Shown: positions 1-8,878, counted from the first letter of the stretch. The stretch: DNA of 37,908 nucleotides from Thalassospira profundimaris (GCF_003326755.1 NZ_JPWH01000035.1:1-37908), one strand, 5' to 3'. The notes: generated by a model not told the origin, from the sequence alone. Numbers and translations: made by a program.

Positions 1-194
1 GCTCTGACGATAGGTTTTTGCGGGTGTCCAAATGTCCGCCGACCAATAATCAGCGTACCAATGCCTTCCAGAAAGGTTTCAAAGTCAAATTCTGCCGGGT
101 CATAGTCGTCCAGCCAGTCCACCGCACCATTTGACCGTGCGACATAACTGTCCAGACTGACCGCGACATAAACGCGGAACAGTTTCTTGCCCAT
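1..194 (-). CDS. Dihydrofolate reductase family protein (RibD C-terminal-like), partial
   Basis: The gene starts with an ATG at 194-192 and runs open to the window edge, so only the first 64 residues are visible. The N-terminus (MGKKLFRVYVAVSLDSYVAR) and the later TLIIGRRTF match the opening strand and the 'T-x-I-x-GRRT' segment of the RibD_C/DHFR-like family, which includes small NADPH-dependent reductases of mostly unknown substrate. Family members usually have SLDGY where this protein has SLDSY, a Gly to Ser change in the cofactor-binding start. It lies downstream of sdaA on the same strand but is separated from it by a terminator-like hairpin, so it is probably transcribed alone. The exact substrate cannot be inferred. 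Confidence 0.75.
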   Translation of the reverse strand, partial: MGKKLFRVYVAVSLDSYVARSNGAVDWLDDYDPAEFDFETFLEGIGTLIIGRRTFGHPQKPIVR

Positions 195-426
195 GATCTC
201 AATCCAACCAGTCTGCCGGATTTTTCCGGCCTGTTTTAGTTTTAGTTTCGTATCAATTTTTGGATGCTACCGGTGATTGGAGGCGATAATCCGGCTGGAA
301 TGGGGTGATATCATCACCCAAATAGCAAAAACGCCCCAAAAGCCGTCATTTTCCGGCCTTTGAGGCGTCCAATTGAGCCATAATTGATCATTTTGGCGTC
401 ATGATTGCCCGGCAAGAGGGGTGCAA
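195..426. other. Intergenic region with sdaA terminator and short inverted repeat
   Basis: This is the 232-base gap between sdaA and the DHFR-like gene. It holds the terminator-like hairpin described separately, and an adjacent inverted repeat GGTGAT-atc-ATCACC at 304-318. The repeat could be part of an operator for the downstream gene, but there is no independent support. No coding sequence is seen. Confidence 0.4.
326..367 (-). terminator. Putative terminator of sdaA
   Basis: Read on the minus strand, CGCC-t-CAAA-gg-CCG pairs with CGG-ct-TTTG-g-GGCG across a short loop and is followed by five T residues (327-331). It lies about 60 bases past the sdaA stop codon, as expected for an intrinsic terminator. 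The stem has small internal mismatches. Confidence 0.6.
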
Positions 427-1842
427 TCAGCACTCCACCACATTGACATTGACGGCCAACCCGCCCTGGCTGGTTTCCTTGTATTTGCTTTGCATATCAA
501 GGCCGGTCTGGCGCATGGTTTCGATCACGCGGTCCAGCGACACGGTATGCTGCCCGTCCCCGCGCAAGGCCAGGCGCGAGGCATTGATCGCCTTGACCGC
601 CCCCATTGTATTGCGCTCGATACAGGGCACCTGCACCAGCCCGCCAATCGGGTCACAGGTCAGTCCCAGATTGTGTTCCATGCCAATTTCGGCGGCATTT
701 TCCACCTGTTCGGGGGTCCCGCCCAAAACAGCACACAAAGCGCCCGCTGCCATCGAACAGGCCACGCCAACTTCGCCCTGGCACCCGACTTCAGCCGCCG
801 AAATGGAAGCACGTTTTTTGTAAATCGAGCCAATTGCCGCCGCCGTGAGCAAAAATTCGCGAATTTTCGCCTGGGTTACGTTGGGGCAGAACCGTTCATA
901 ATAGCGCAATACCGCCGGGATCACCCCGGCCGCCCCGTTGGTGGGCGCGGTGACAACCCGGCTGCCTGCTGCATTTTCCTCGTTCACTGCCAGGGCATAC
1001 AGGTTCACCCAGTCAATCACCGTGAGCGGGTCTTTCAGCCCGGCTTCGGGCCGGTCCACCAATTCGCGATACAATTTGTTGGCCCGGCGTTTGACATTCA
1101 GACCACCGGGAAGCACCCCCGATGTGGCACAACCACGCTCGATACAATCCATCATTGCCTTATAAACGCGATCAACAAATTCATAGGTTTCATCCGAACT
1201 GCGCCATGATTTTTCATTTTCCATCATGACTTCGGCAATCGAAAGATTGTGTTCCTTGCAGATCGCCATCAATTCATCCGCCGATGAAAAAGGATGGGGC
1301 AGAATAATGTTGTCGCCGGAATATTCCGCGCCGTGATCATCGCCCGACACAACAAACCCGCCACCAACCGAAAAATATTTCTGGCAATGCAGTTTAACCC
1401 CGTCATGGTCAAACGCGGTAATGCGCATGCCGTTGGGATGTTCTGGCAGGCTTTCATCCATGTGAAAGACCAGGTTGTTGTCAAAATTGAAATCAACCTT
1501 TTGCTGCCCGTACAGCATCAGGCAACTGTCTTTTTTAATGGCATCAATCGTGGGCGGAATGTCATCCGGATTAACAGAGCGCGGACGCTGCCCGCTTAAC
1601 CCCATCAGCACCGCAATATCGGTGGCGTGCCCCTTGCCCGTAAGGGCCAGCGACCCGTAAAGGTCGACAATCACACTGCCGGTTTGTGCCAGCAGATGGC
1701 GGGCATCCATTTCCAGGCAAAACCGGAAGCCGGCCCGCATTGGCCCCACCGTATGCGAACTCGATGGACCAATGCCGATGGTGTAAAGATCGACAACAGA
1801 AAGATTGACGTCCTGGGGACGTTGTTTGGATGTATCAGGCAT
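427..1842 (-). CDS. sdaA: L-serine ammonia-lyase, single-chain [4Fe-4S] type
   Basis: Deaminates L-serine to pyruvate and ammonia in the cytoplasm. The 471-residue protein has the fused beta-alpha layout of the bacterial iron-sulphur enzymes. The serine-binding loop [14 protein letters not shown] is at residues 25-38, and the alpha domain carries [13 protein letters not shown] near 298-310. Cluster cysteines are visible at C354 (EVGCQGEVG), C396 (CDPIGG) and C407 (VPCIERN). The last residue is C471, matching the 'tail-in-mouth' C-terminal cysteine described for the Legionella enzyme, where it caps the fourth iron. The start is supported by a strong GGGAGG just upstream. The 5' leader holds a tandem glycine riboswitch, so expression should respond to glycine. 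Confidence 0.95.
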   Translation of the reverse strand: MPDTSKQRPQDVNLSVVDLYTIGIGPSSSHTVGPMRAGFRFCLEMDARHLLAQTGSVIVDLYGSLALTGKGHATDIAVLMGLSGQRPRSVNPDDIPPTIDAIKKDSCLMLYGQQKVDFNFDNNLVFHMDESLPEHPNGMRITAFDHDGVKLHCQKYFSVGGGFVVSGDDHGAEYSGDNIILPHPFSSADELMAICKEHNLSIAEVMMENEKSWRSSDETYEFVDRVYKAMMDCIERGCATSGVLPGGLNVKRRANKLYRELVDRPEAGLKDPLTVIDWVNLYALAVNEENAAGSRVVTAPTNGAAGVIPAVLRYYERFCPNVTQAKIREFLLTAAAIGSIYKKRASISAAEVGCQGEVGVACSMAAGALCAVLGGTPEQVENAAEIGMEHNLGLTCDPIGGLVQVPCIERNTMGAVKAINASRLALRGDGQHTVSLDRVIETMRQTGLDMQSKYKETSQGGLAVNVNVVEC

Positions 1843-1900
1843 GGGCCTCCCTCGGCTCTGGATCGCGTTTTGTTTTTTGCGATGTCAATGAACCGGTGCC

Positions 1901-2132
1901 AGCCCCCTCTGTCCCCAGGGTGCACGCACCCTTACCTGAGATTGTCCGTCGGCTGGCGGGCATTGCACCTTGCGAGCCGACTTCATCCTTCGGTGGAAAG
2001 GCAGGCATGGCCAGCCATTCGCTCTCCAGAGCCTCAATCCGCAACGGTCCATCTGCCTGAGAGTGTTCGGGGTGAATTGCTCCTTCGGCGCCATCCGGAA
2101 CGTTGCCCGGCCGGTCTCTCCCGTTGCGGTAT
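1901..2132 (-). ncRNA. Tandem glycine riboswitch upstream of sdaA
   Basis: Read on the minus strand, the leader shows two consecutive glycine aptamers. Aptamer I begins with the closing helix CCGCAACGG (2129-2121), pairing perfectly with CCGTTGCGG (2047-2039). It contains GGGAGAGACC, GCGCCGAAGGAGCAA and the core ACTCTCAGGCA. A short linker leads to aptamer II with CTCTGGAGAG, CCACCGAAGGATGAA, AATCTCAGGTA and GGGACAGAGGGG, ending near 1901. These are the conserved core strings of the glycine riboswitch family. The remaining 60 or so bases contain an ATCGC...GCGAT hairpin and then the GGGAGG ribosome-binding site of sdaA. Whether control is by termination or translation cannot be decided here. 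Most glycine riboswitches are ON switches. Confidence 0.92.
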
Positions 2133-2170
2133 ACGAGGTATCACCGTTTAGAACAATTATGGTACCTGTA

Positions 2171-2189
2171 CTTGACAGGGCTTGTCAAA
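2171..2189. promoter_or_regulatory. TTGACA inverted repeat at the sdaA/gpmI divergent promoter region
   Basis: TTGACA (2172-2177) and TGTCAA (2183-2188) form a perfect 6-base inverted repeat with a 5-base spacer. The minus-strand copy is an ideal -35 hexamer facing the riboswitch. A CATAAT at 2161-2156 is a good -10 sequence, but the spacing to that -35 is too long (21). A TACCAT gives 18. This is the likely promoter area for the riboswitch transcript, but the exact elements are uncertain. Confidence 0.35.
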
Positions 2190-2379
2190 GCAGCAACTGC
2201 GCAGATGGCAAAAATTCGCGCGAGGTGGGCTGTTCAGGCGCATCTTTCATGCTAAGTTAAGGCCAAATTCGCGTCAGATGGCGGAACCCACCGCGCCCGG
2301 CGCCGTTTTGACCACGGGCAATTTACCTATTACATGTTTGTTTACCGGTAATTTAGCCTTTTATCCTAGAAGTGGGGTT

Positions 2380-3975
2380 ATGACAGTGACTGTATCGAAC
2401 GCCGCAAAGCGTCCCCGTCCGGTGGTGCTATGTATTCTGGACGGTTGGGGCTATCGCGAGGAAAGCGACAATAACGCCGTTGCACTGGCCAACACGCCGG
2501 TGTGGGACGAGCTGTATGCCAACAACCCGACCGGCTTTATGAAGGCCTGCGGGCTGTATGTCGGCCTGCCCGAAGGGCAAATGGGCAATTCCGAAGTCGG
2601 CCATATGAATTTGGGTGCTGGCCGTGTTGTCATGCAGGAATTGCCCAAAATCGACGAAGCCGTCAAAAGCGGCTCTATCGCCGATACCGATACCGTCAAA
2701 AAGCTGATCGCCCGCCTGAAAGACAGCGGCGGTGTGTGCCATATTGCCGGGCTTTTGTCCGAAGGGGGCGTGCATTCGCACCAGGCCCATATGGCCGCCC
2801 TTGCCAAAATCATTTCCGATGCCGGAATTGCGGTTAAAATCCATGCCTATACCGATGGCCGCGACACCCCGCCGCGCAGCGCAAGCGACTTTCTGAAAAA
2901 ATTCCGCACGCTTGTTGGCGATGCCAATGTCGAAATCGCCACCGTCACCGGGCGCTACTATGCAATGGACCGCGACAATCGCTGGGAACGTGTCAGTCAG
3001 GCCTATTTTGCGATGGTCAAAGGCACTGGTTATGAAGATGGCCAAAAGGCCGACAGCGCCGAAGATGCCATTGCCAATGCCTATGATTCCGATACCAACG
3101 ACGAGTTCATTCTGCCCACCGTCATTGGCGATTATGCCGGGATGAAGGATGGCGACGGCCTGCTGATGACCAATTTCCGCGCGGACCGGGCACGTGAAAT
3201 TCTGGCCGCCCTGTGTGCGCCTGAATTTGACGGCTTTGATCGTGGCACCCCGGTGAAATTCGCCATCCAGGCCGGAATGGTCGAATATTCATCCAGCCAT
3301 GCCGACTATATGGATGCGATTTATCCGCCCAAAACCCTGCCAAATATTTTTGGCGAAGTGGTTTCCAAGGCGGGCATGACGCAGTTGCGCATCGCCGAAA
3401 CCGAAAAATACCCGCATGTGTCGTTTTTCTTTAACGGCGGTGAAGAACAGGTATTTCCCGGCGAAGACCGCATTCTGGTCCCCTCGCCCAAGGTTGCGAC
3501 CTATGACCTGCAGCCGGAAATGTCAGCCCCCGAAGTGTGTGCCAAACTGGTTGCCGCCATTGAAGATGAAACCTATGACGCCATCATCGTCAATTTCGCC
3601 AACCCCGACATGGTCGGCCATAGCGGTATCCTGTCGGCCGCCATCAAGGCCGCCGAGGCCGTCGATGAATGCGTTGGCAAGGTGGTAAGTGCGGTGCGCA
3701 AGGTTGGTGGCACCATGTTCATTACCGCTGACCACGGCAACTGCGAAACAATGGTGGACCCGGAAACCGGTGAACCCCATACCGCCCATACCCTGAACCT
3801 GGTGCCGACCATTCTGGTCAATGGCCCGGAAGGGGTTACACTGCGCGACGGCCGCCTGGCCGACGTCGCCCCGACATTGTTGCAATTGCTGGGCCTGCCG
3901 CAACCGGCAGACATGACCGGCACTTCGCTGATCGAAGGTCTGAAACCCGATGATACGCTGCCCCCGGCACGCTGA
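2380..3975 (+). CDS. gpmI: 2,3-bisphosphoglycerate-independent phosphoglycerate mutase
   Basis: Interconverts 3- and 2-phosphoglycerate in glycolysis and gluconeogenesis using two Mn ions and a phosphoserine intermediate. The frame is open upstream to 2182, but the extension has no family character. The ATG at 2380 (MTVTVSNAAKRPRPVVLCIL) gives 531 residues, close to the usual 510-550. Seen: metal-binding LDGWGYRE (20-27), the nucleophile in GNSEVGHMNLG (S71), the DGRDTPP loop, GRYYAMDRDNRW, the HADYMDAIYPP segment and FITADHGNCE towards the C-terminus. It heads a block followed by an EnvC-like factor whose ORF overlaps its 3' end by 26 bases, the same neighbour order (gpmM-envC) known from enterobacteria. 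Confidence 0.95.
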   Translation: MTVTVSNAAKRPRPVVLCILDGWGYREESDNNAVALANTPVWDELYANNPTGFMKACGLYVGLPEGQMGNSEVGHMNLGAGRVVMQELPKIDEAVKSGSIADTDTVKKLIARLKDSGGVCHIAGLLSEGGVHSHQAHMAALAKIISDAGIAVKIHAYTDGRDTPPRSASDFLKKFRTLVGDANVEIATVTGRYYAMDRDNRWERVSQAYFAMVKGTGYEDGQKADSAEDAIANAYDSDTNDEFILPTVIGDYAGMKDGDGLLMTNFRADRAREILAALCAPEFDGFDRGTPVKFAIQAGMVEYSSSHADYMDAIYPPKTLPNIFGEVVSKAGMTQLRIAETEKYPHVSFFFNGGEEQVFPGEDRILVPSPKVATYDLQPEMSAPEVCAKLVAAIEDETYDAIIVNFANPDMVGHSGILSAAIKAAEAVDECVGKVVSAVRKVGGTMFITADHGNCETMVDPETGEPHTAHTLNLVPTILVNGPEGVTLRDGRLADVAPTLLQLLGLPQPADMTGTSLIEGLKPDDTLPPAR

Positions 3976-5290
3976 TCTTGGAAAATGGCTGATGGCCCCG
4001 GCACTGGCTTCCATTCTGGTTGCCAGTGCCGGGGTGTTTTTTACAGCAGACGCCCAGTCGCTACGCAAGGTTGACTCACGCCTTGATGCGGTGCAAAGCC
4101 AGCTTTCCGAACAGAAAAAGCAGGAAGAATTTTTATCGCGCAAGTCGCACGAATTACTGACCGAAGAACAGGCCCTGCAATCCGAGGAAGTGTCCGTTGC
4201 CCGGCGCGTGCAGCAATATGAAACCGAGTTGACTGGCATCGAAGACAAACTGACCGAGCTGGAAAACCGTGAAAAGGATGCCACCACCGCCCTTGAAGAC
4301 AAGGCAGGGCAATATGCCCGCATCCTGATGGCGCTGGAACGGCTGTCCACCACCCCGCCCGAGGCCATGATCGCCCTGCCGCGCAGCCCGCAGGATACCT
4401 TGCGATCGGCGATATTGCTCAAGGCGGCCCTGCCCGGGGTGGAACAACATGCCAAGGATTTGAAACGCGAACTGGGCGAAATCACTGAATTGCGCGCCAC
4501 CATCAAATCACGGCGCAGCGAACTTGCCAGCGTCACCGACAAATTGCGTGACGAACGTGACCACCTTGCCCGCCTGCTTGATGACAAACGCAGTCTTCGC
4601 CAGGATACGGAAAAAGAAGCCCGTGAAGCCGCCCGTGCCGTTCAAAAAATGGCTGACGAGGCCAAAAACCTGGGCGAATTGCTCGCCAGCATCAAAAACC
4701 GCGCCGAGGGGCTGCCCGAACCGCGCGACAAACCGGACTACGCACTGGCAAAGGAACAGCCAGACAGCGAAATCGACGATGTTTTGCCCGCACAGAATGT
4801 GGCGGCAAACAAACAGCAACCTCAAAACAGCAGCACAAACCGCGACGCGAGCCAGGAGGTGGCCGCCGCAAGCTCGATCACGCAGGCACGTGGCCATTTA
4901 CGGATGCCGGTAGCAGGCAAGATTGTTACACTTTTTGGTGAACGCAGTGTGCAAAGCGGCCTGCCCGGCGGCACCCACGCCAAGGGAATCGAGATTGAAA
5001 CCCGCCCCGATGCACAGGTTGTCTCGCCTTTTGATGGCAAGGTGGTGTTTGCCGGTCCGTTTCGGGGCTATGGCCGCCTCTTGATTATCGAACACGGCGA
5101 GGGATACCATAGTCTTGTTGCGGGTTTTGATCACCTTGACAGTGTGGTAGGACAATATGTGTTGGCGGGTGAACCTGTTGGAACGATGGGCGAAAACAGG
5201 CCAAAACTCTATCTTGAAATGCGCCATGACGGCGAAGCGATCAATCCGCTTCCCTGGCTGGCATCACAAAACGGCAAGGTAAGCGGATGA
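3950..5290 (+). CDS. envC: EnvC-like murein hydrolase activator (degenerate LytM/M23 domain)
   Basis: Predicted exported protein of up to 446 residues. A hydrophobic signal segment near residues 15-35 ends at A-D-A-Q. A long charged coiled coil (about 38-250) follows, then a low-complexity linker and a C-terminal LytM domain (about 310-445). The zinc ligands of active M23 peptidases are changed. The first motif reads H343-A-K-G-I-E348, with Glu for the usual Asp, and the final HxH is replaced by K-L-Y-L-E (419-423). This resembles EnvC/NlpD proteins, which activate cell-separation amidases rather than cut peptidoglycan. The 3950 start has GAAGG upstream. An ATG at 3992 is possible but would remove the positive charges of the signal peptide. 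It is translationally coupled to ctpA (ATGA overlap). Confidence 0.85.
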   Translation: MIRCPRHADLGKWLMAPALASILVASAGVFFTADAQSLRKVDSRLDAVQSQLSEQKKQEEFLSRKSHELLTEEQALQSEEVSVARRVQQYETELTGIEDKLTELENREKDATTALEDKAGQYARILMALERLSTTPPEAMIALPRSPQDTLRSAILLKAALPGVEQHAKDLKRELGEITELRATIKSRRSELASVTDKLRDERDHLARLLDDKRSLRQDTEKEAREAARAVQKMADEAKNLGELLASIKNRAEGLPEPRDKPDYALAKEQPDSEIDDVLPAQNVAANKQQPQNSSTNRDASQEVAAASSITQARGHLRMPVAGKIVTLFGERSVQSGLPGGTHAKGIEIETRPDAQVVSPFDGKVVFAGPFRGYGRLLIIEHGEGYHSLVAGFDHLDSVVGQYVLAGEPVGTMGENRPKLYLEMRHDGEAINPLPWLASQNGKVSG

Positions 5291-6615
5291 AAAAGTCTCG
5301 ATTGGTAATTTTTGCTCTGGCAGCAAGCCTGAATATCGGTCTTGCTGCGCCTGCGATGGCACAGGCGCAATCCCCGGCCACAGCGGATTCCCCGACATCA
5401 TCGGCAGAAACCTATCGGCTTCTTAATCTGTTTGGCGACGTGTTTGAACAGGTCAAGGCAAAATATGTCGAGCCGGTTGACGACAAAAAACTGATCGAAG
5501 CCGCGATTAACGGCATGCTGACATCACTGGACCCGCATTCATCCTATCTGGATATGGATAATTTCAAGGACATGCAGGTTGATACCCGTGGTGAATTTGG
5601 CGGGCTGGGCATCGAGGTGACGCAGGAAAACGGCTTTGTCAAAGTCATTTCCCCCATCTATGACACACCCGCCGAAAAGGCCGGCCTGCAACCGGGTGAC
5701 TTCATTACCCATATCGATGGCAAATCGGTGCGCGGCATGCCGCTTAACGAAGCGGTTGATCTGATGCGCGGCAAGGTGAATACCGACATCAAACTGACGA
5801 TTGTGCGCAAGGGCGAACAGGCCCCGTTCGATGTGACGCTGACCCGCGCGGTGATCAAAATCCAGTCCGTACGCCCGCAGGTGAAAAACGATGTTGGCTA
5901 TATCCGCATCACCAAATTCAGCGAGCAGACCTTTAGCGGCCTGCAACGCGCCATCGAAGAACAGAAAAAGGAAATCGGCCCGAAACTGAAGGGTTTCGTG
6001 ATTGATCTTCGCAACAATCCCGGTGGTTTGCTGGACCAGGCGATTGCGGTTTCCGATGCGTTCCTGAACAAGGGCGAAATTGTCTCAACCCGCCCGCGCG
6101 ATACCAAAAACACCGAACGTTACAATGCCAAGGAAGGCGACCTTGCCGATAACCTGCCCATCGTTGTTCTGATCAATGACGGGTCAGCATCGGCATCCGA
6201 AATTGTTGCCGGTGCGCTACAGGATCATGGCCGCGCCATCATTATGGGCACCCGAAGCTTTGGCAAGGGGTCGGTCCAGACCATTCTGCCGATGCCGGGC
6301 AATGTGGCACTGCGCCTGACCACGGCGCGTTATTATACGCCTTCGGGTCGTTCGATTCAGGAAGTCGGCATTGTGCCTGACATCATTGTCCCGCAGTCAA
6401 AGGTGGAAACCATTGAAACCGGCCAGCGCCGGTCCGAAGCCGACCTGAACGGTGCCCTGCATAACGAGGATTCAGCCATTGGCGATGCTGAAACCCAGGC
6501 AGAAAAACGCCGCCAGGATGCCGAAAAAGTAACCGAAGACGATTATCAGCTTGCCCGTGCGCTGGATATGATCCGGGGCATCTCGCTATATGGCAGCTTC
6601 CGGTCAAAAAGCTGA
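5287..6615 (+). CDS. ctpA: Carboxy-terminal processing protease, S41 family
   Basis: Periplasmic serine protease with a Ser-Lys dyad that trims or degrades envelope proteins, including cell-wall enzymes in several bacteria. The 442 residues show a signal peptide (1-25, ending AMAQAQ), an N-terminal helical segment (YVEPVDDKKLIEAAINGML), a PDZ domain (about 100-180 with GEFGGLGIEV and GLQPGDFI), and the catalytic core. LRNNPGGLLDQA is at 241-252. The nucleophile lies in GSASASEI (299-306, probably S302), with the lysine K327 in FGKGSVQ 25 residues later. The tail after 380 is polar. The ATG overlaps the TGA of the EnvC-like gene, so the amidase activator and protease are co-translated. Confidence 0.93.
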   Translation: MKKSRLVIFALAASLNIGLAAPAMAQAQSPATADSPTSSAETYRLLNLFGDVFEQVKAKYVEPVDDKKLIEAAINGMLTSLDPHSSYLDMDNFKDMQVDTRGEFGGLGIEVTQENGFVKVISPIYDTPAEKAGLQPGDFITHIDGKSVRGMPLNEAVDLMRGKVNTDIKLTIVRKGEQAPFDVTLTRAVIKIQSVRPQVKNDVGYIRITKFSEQTFSGLQRAIEEQKKEIGPKLKGFVIDLRNNPGGLLDQAIAVSDAFLNKGEIVSTRPRDTKNTERYNAKEGDLADNLPIVVLINDGSASASEIVAGALQDHGRAIIMGTRSFGKGSVQTILPMPGNVALRLTTARYYTPSGRSIQEVGIVPDIIVPQSKVETIETGQRRSEADLNGALHNEDSAIGDAETQAEKRRQDAEKVTEDDYQLARALDMIRGISLYGSFRSKS

Positions 6616-6651
6616 AAGATCGTGACGGGAACAGGAAGAGACTGACCCGCA

Positions 6652-8190
6652 GTGATCGGTAAACTGTTCAAATTCTTGCGGCGGGGCCGCAAACAGGACT
6701 CCTCTGCACCCGAACCGGACGACGAAATGTTGTCCGCACCGGAGGCGGAGGATGTTCCGTTTACAGAACTGCCCCACGATGAACAGTTGCGCCGCTTGCC
6801 ACTGCGCCCGCCAACGCGCCGGTGGCGGTTGTCCAAATTCCTGCTGGTCGTTTTATATCTGCTGCCATTTGGCGTCATGTCGCTTGCCGCCGTTCCCGTG
6901 CTGGACCCAGAAACCGGCTGGCGGCTTTTTCATGCCGGATCCCCGCGTGTGACCCAGGCCATTCCTGGCACGGAACGCGAATTGCAAGATGAAATTGCCA
7001 AGGGTGTTCTCGATATCGAAGCGCGCAACCGCGCCGAGGAAGAAGCCCGGCGCAAAAATAGCGGCGAAACCGGCAATAGCCCGAATATTACCAACATTCC
7101 GCAGGAATCTGCCGGTCTGGCTGGCGGCGGCAATGATGCACGTTCAGCAAACGCCAACCAGACGGACGAGACCGCGACAGCAGCCCGAAATACCGGCCCC
7201 TCGCCCGAAGAACTTGCCGCCCTGGCCGAAGAAGGCGGCTTTGACGAAAAAATCGAACCGGACCCGTTGCGCCCCGCCCCCATTCCCGGCATGGATGAAG
7301 AAGGCAGTTTCGGCCGTGTACCCCGCATTGCCGAAGATGGTCGCACCCCGGCACAGGTCTATGCCCGTCCCTTCACCCTGGAACCCGAACAATCCTATGT
7401 CGCGGTGATTGTTACCGGCATTGGCCTGAATGAAGACCGCACCACCAAGGCCATCGAAGACCTGCCACTCAATATTTCGCTGGCCCTGTCCCCCTATGCC
7501 GACAATTTACCCAAAATTGCCGCCCGGGCCCGACAAATGGGACACGAGGTTTTCCTGCAATTACCGATGGAACCGGATGATTTCCCTTTGTCAGACCCTG
7601 GCCCGCGCGCCCTGATGACAACCCTGCCCGAAGGGGAAAATCTGGTTCGGCTCGAATGGTTGCTGGCACGTTTTCCCGGTTATGCCGGGGTGGTGGGGCA
7701 TCTTGGGTCAAAATTTGCCAATCTGGACAGTGCCATTCGCCCGGTGATAGACTTTTTGAATAAAACCGGTCTGATGTATGTGGATGGCAGCAATACCGGC
7801 ATGGTCAGCCTTGCGGCACAACTGGCGGCCAATGCTGGCGAACCCAATGCCATTGTGGATTTCAATATCGATACCGTGCCCAGCCGCCGTGCCATTGATG
7901 CGCAGCTTGCCGCACTGGTGAACAAGGCAAAAACCGACGGTTATGCCATTGGTCTGGCCCAGTCCTATCCGGTTACAATCTCGCGACTGCGCAATTGGGC
8001 ACAACGGCTTGAACGCCAGGGGGTCAAACTTGCCCCCGTAAGTGCCCTTGCCGATAAACAGGTAAAACCGCAATCTGCCGAGGAAGCCGACGCCGCACAG
8101 CGCAAAAACATATCTGATGAAAATGCTCGCAAGGGCGACGCACCATCCGACACTAAGGATGGAAGCGAAAACACCATCGAGGGTAACTGA
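6652..8190 (+). CDS. Divergent polysaccharide deacetylase family protein (YibQ-like), membrane anchored
   Basis: The 512-residue protein starts at a GTG preceded by AGGAAGAG. It has a basic and acidic cytoplasmic head (1-60), one membrane segment (about 62-83), a long disordered Glu/Ala/Pro-rich periplasmic linker (about 90-235) and a C-terminal domain from about 240. That domain contains AVIVTGIGLNEDRT, LALSPYADNLPKIA, GHEVFLQLPMEPDDFP and FNIDTVPSRRAID, typical of the 'divergent polysaccharide deacetylase' (DUF610/YibQ) family. Classical NodB deacetylases carry a metal-binding Asp-Asp at the first motif. Here it is V-T-G, so activity is doubtful. YibQ also sits next to EnvC in enterobacteria, which suggests an envelope role. 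Confidence 0.82.
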   Translation: MIGKLFKFLRRGRKQDSSAPEPDDEMLSAPEAEDVPFTELPHDEQLRRLPLRPPTRRWRLSKFLLVVLYLLPFGVMSLAAVPVLDPETGWRLFHAGSPRVTQAIPGTERELQDEIAKGVLDIEARNRAEEEARRKNSGETGNSPNITNIPQESAGLAGGGNDARSANANQTDETATAARNTGPSPEELAALAEEGGFDEKIEPDPLRPAPIPGMDEEGSFGRVPRIAEDGRTPAQVYARPFTLEPEQSYVAVIVTGIGLNEDRTTKAIEDLPLNISLALSPYADNLPKIAARARQMGHEVFLQLPMEPDDFPLSDPGPRALMTTLPEGENLVRLEWLLARFPGYAGVVGHLGSKFANLDSAIRPVIDFLNKTGLMYVDGSNTGMVSLAAQLAANAGEPNAIVDFNIDTVPSRRAIDAQLAALVNKAKTDGYAIGLAQSYPVTISRLRNWAQRLERQGVKLAPVSALADKQVKPQSAEEADAAQRKNISDENARKGDAPSDTKDGSENTIEGN

Positions 8191-8196
8191 TCCGCC

Positions 8197-8796
8197 ATGT
8201 CCAAAGACCCTGATAAAAAAGCCAAGGCCGACAAAAAGAAAAAATCCAAAAAACGCAAGACGGGCGGTTTAAACCCGCCCCTTGATGCCGGACAATCAAC
8301 CGAAAGTACTATCGATCTTCCCTATCGCCCCTGTGTCGGCATTGCGCTGTTTAACGATAAGGGCGATGTCTGGATTGGCAATCGCATCGGATTTGAAGGC
8401 GCGTGGCAATTGCCCCAGGGTGGCATTGATGGCGATGAAACGCCTGAACAAGCCGCCCTGCGCGAGTTAAAAGAAGAAATTGGCACCGACAAAGCCGAAA
8501 TCATTGCCGAAACACCGGACTGGCTGACCTATGACTTGCCAGACCATTTGATTGGCAAGGCATTTGGCGGCAAATATCGCGGTCAGAAACAAAAATGGTT
8601 CGCCATGCACTATCGCGGAGAAGACGGGGATTTCGTCATTCACGGCAAACATCCCGAATTTGATGCCTGGCGATGGAACGATTTTTTGTCCCTGCCCGAC
8701 CTGATCGTTCCCTTCAAACGTCCGGTTTACCAGCAGTTGGTAGAAATTTTCAAAACTGTTCCAGATCAAATCAAACAATCGGAAGATCAGGCATAA
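8197..8796 (+). CDS. rppH: RNA pyrophosphohydrolase (Nudix) with lysine-rich N-terminal extension
   Basis: Removes pyrophosphate from triphosphorylated mRNA 5' ends, a first step in RNA decay. The RppH core starts at LPYRPCVGIALFN (41-53). The Nudix box runs from G75 to T97 with E81, R89-E90 and E93-E94 in the correct spacing. LPQGGIDGDE and KYRGQKQKWF are typical RppH strings, which separates it from general Nudix enzymes. Family members usually begin close to the core. Here about 40 residues precede it, with 12 of the first 22 being Lys or Arg. The gene follows the deacetylase by only 6 bases, so it is probably cotranscribed. Confidence 0.92.
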   Translation: MSKDPDKKAKADKKKKSKKRKTGGLNPPLDAGQSTESTIDLPYRPCVGIALFNDKGDVWIGNRIGFEGAWQLPQGGIDGDETPEQAALRELKEEIGTDKAEIIAETPDWLTYDLPDHLIGKAFGGKYRGQKQKWFAMHYRGEDGDFVIHGKHPEFDAWRWNDFLSLPDLIVPFKRPVYQQLVEIFKTVPDQIKQSEDQA

Positions 8797-8878
8797 GACG
8801 ATCTCCGTGCTTGAATGAAACGCGTATTTGATTAAATTCCTGTATCGTTAACACCCCTGGTTTTGAAAGGGTTCTAAA

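Noticed and set aside
3523..4587. 354-codon open frame on the minus strand opposite gpmI and the EnvC-like gene
   Set aside because: Ser/Arg-rich shadow of two well-supported plus-strand genes, with no family features.
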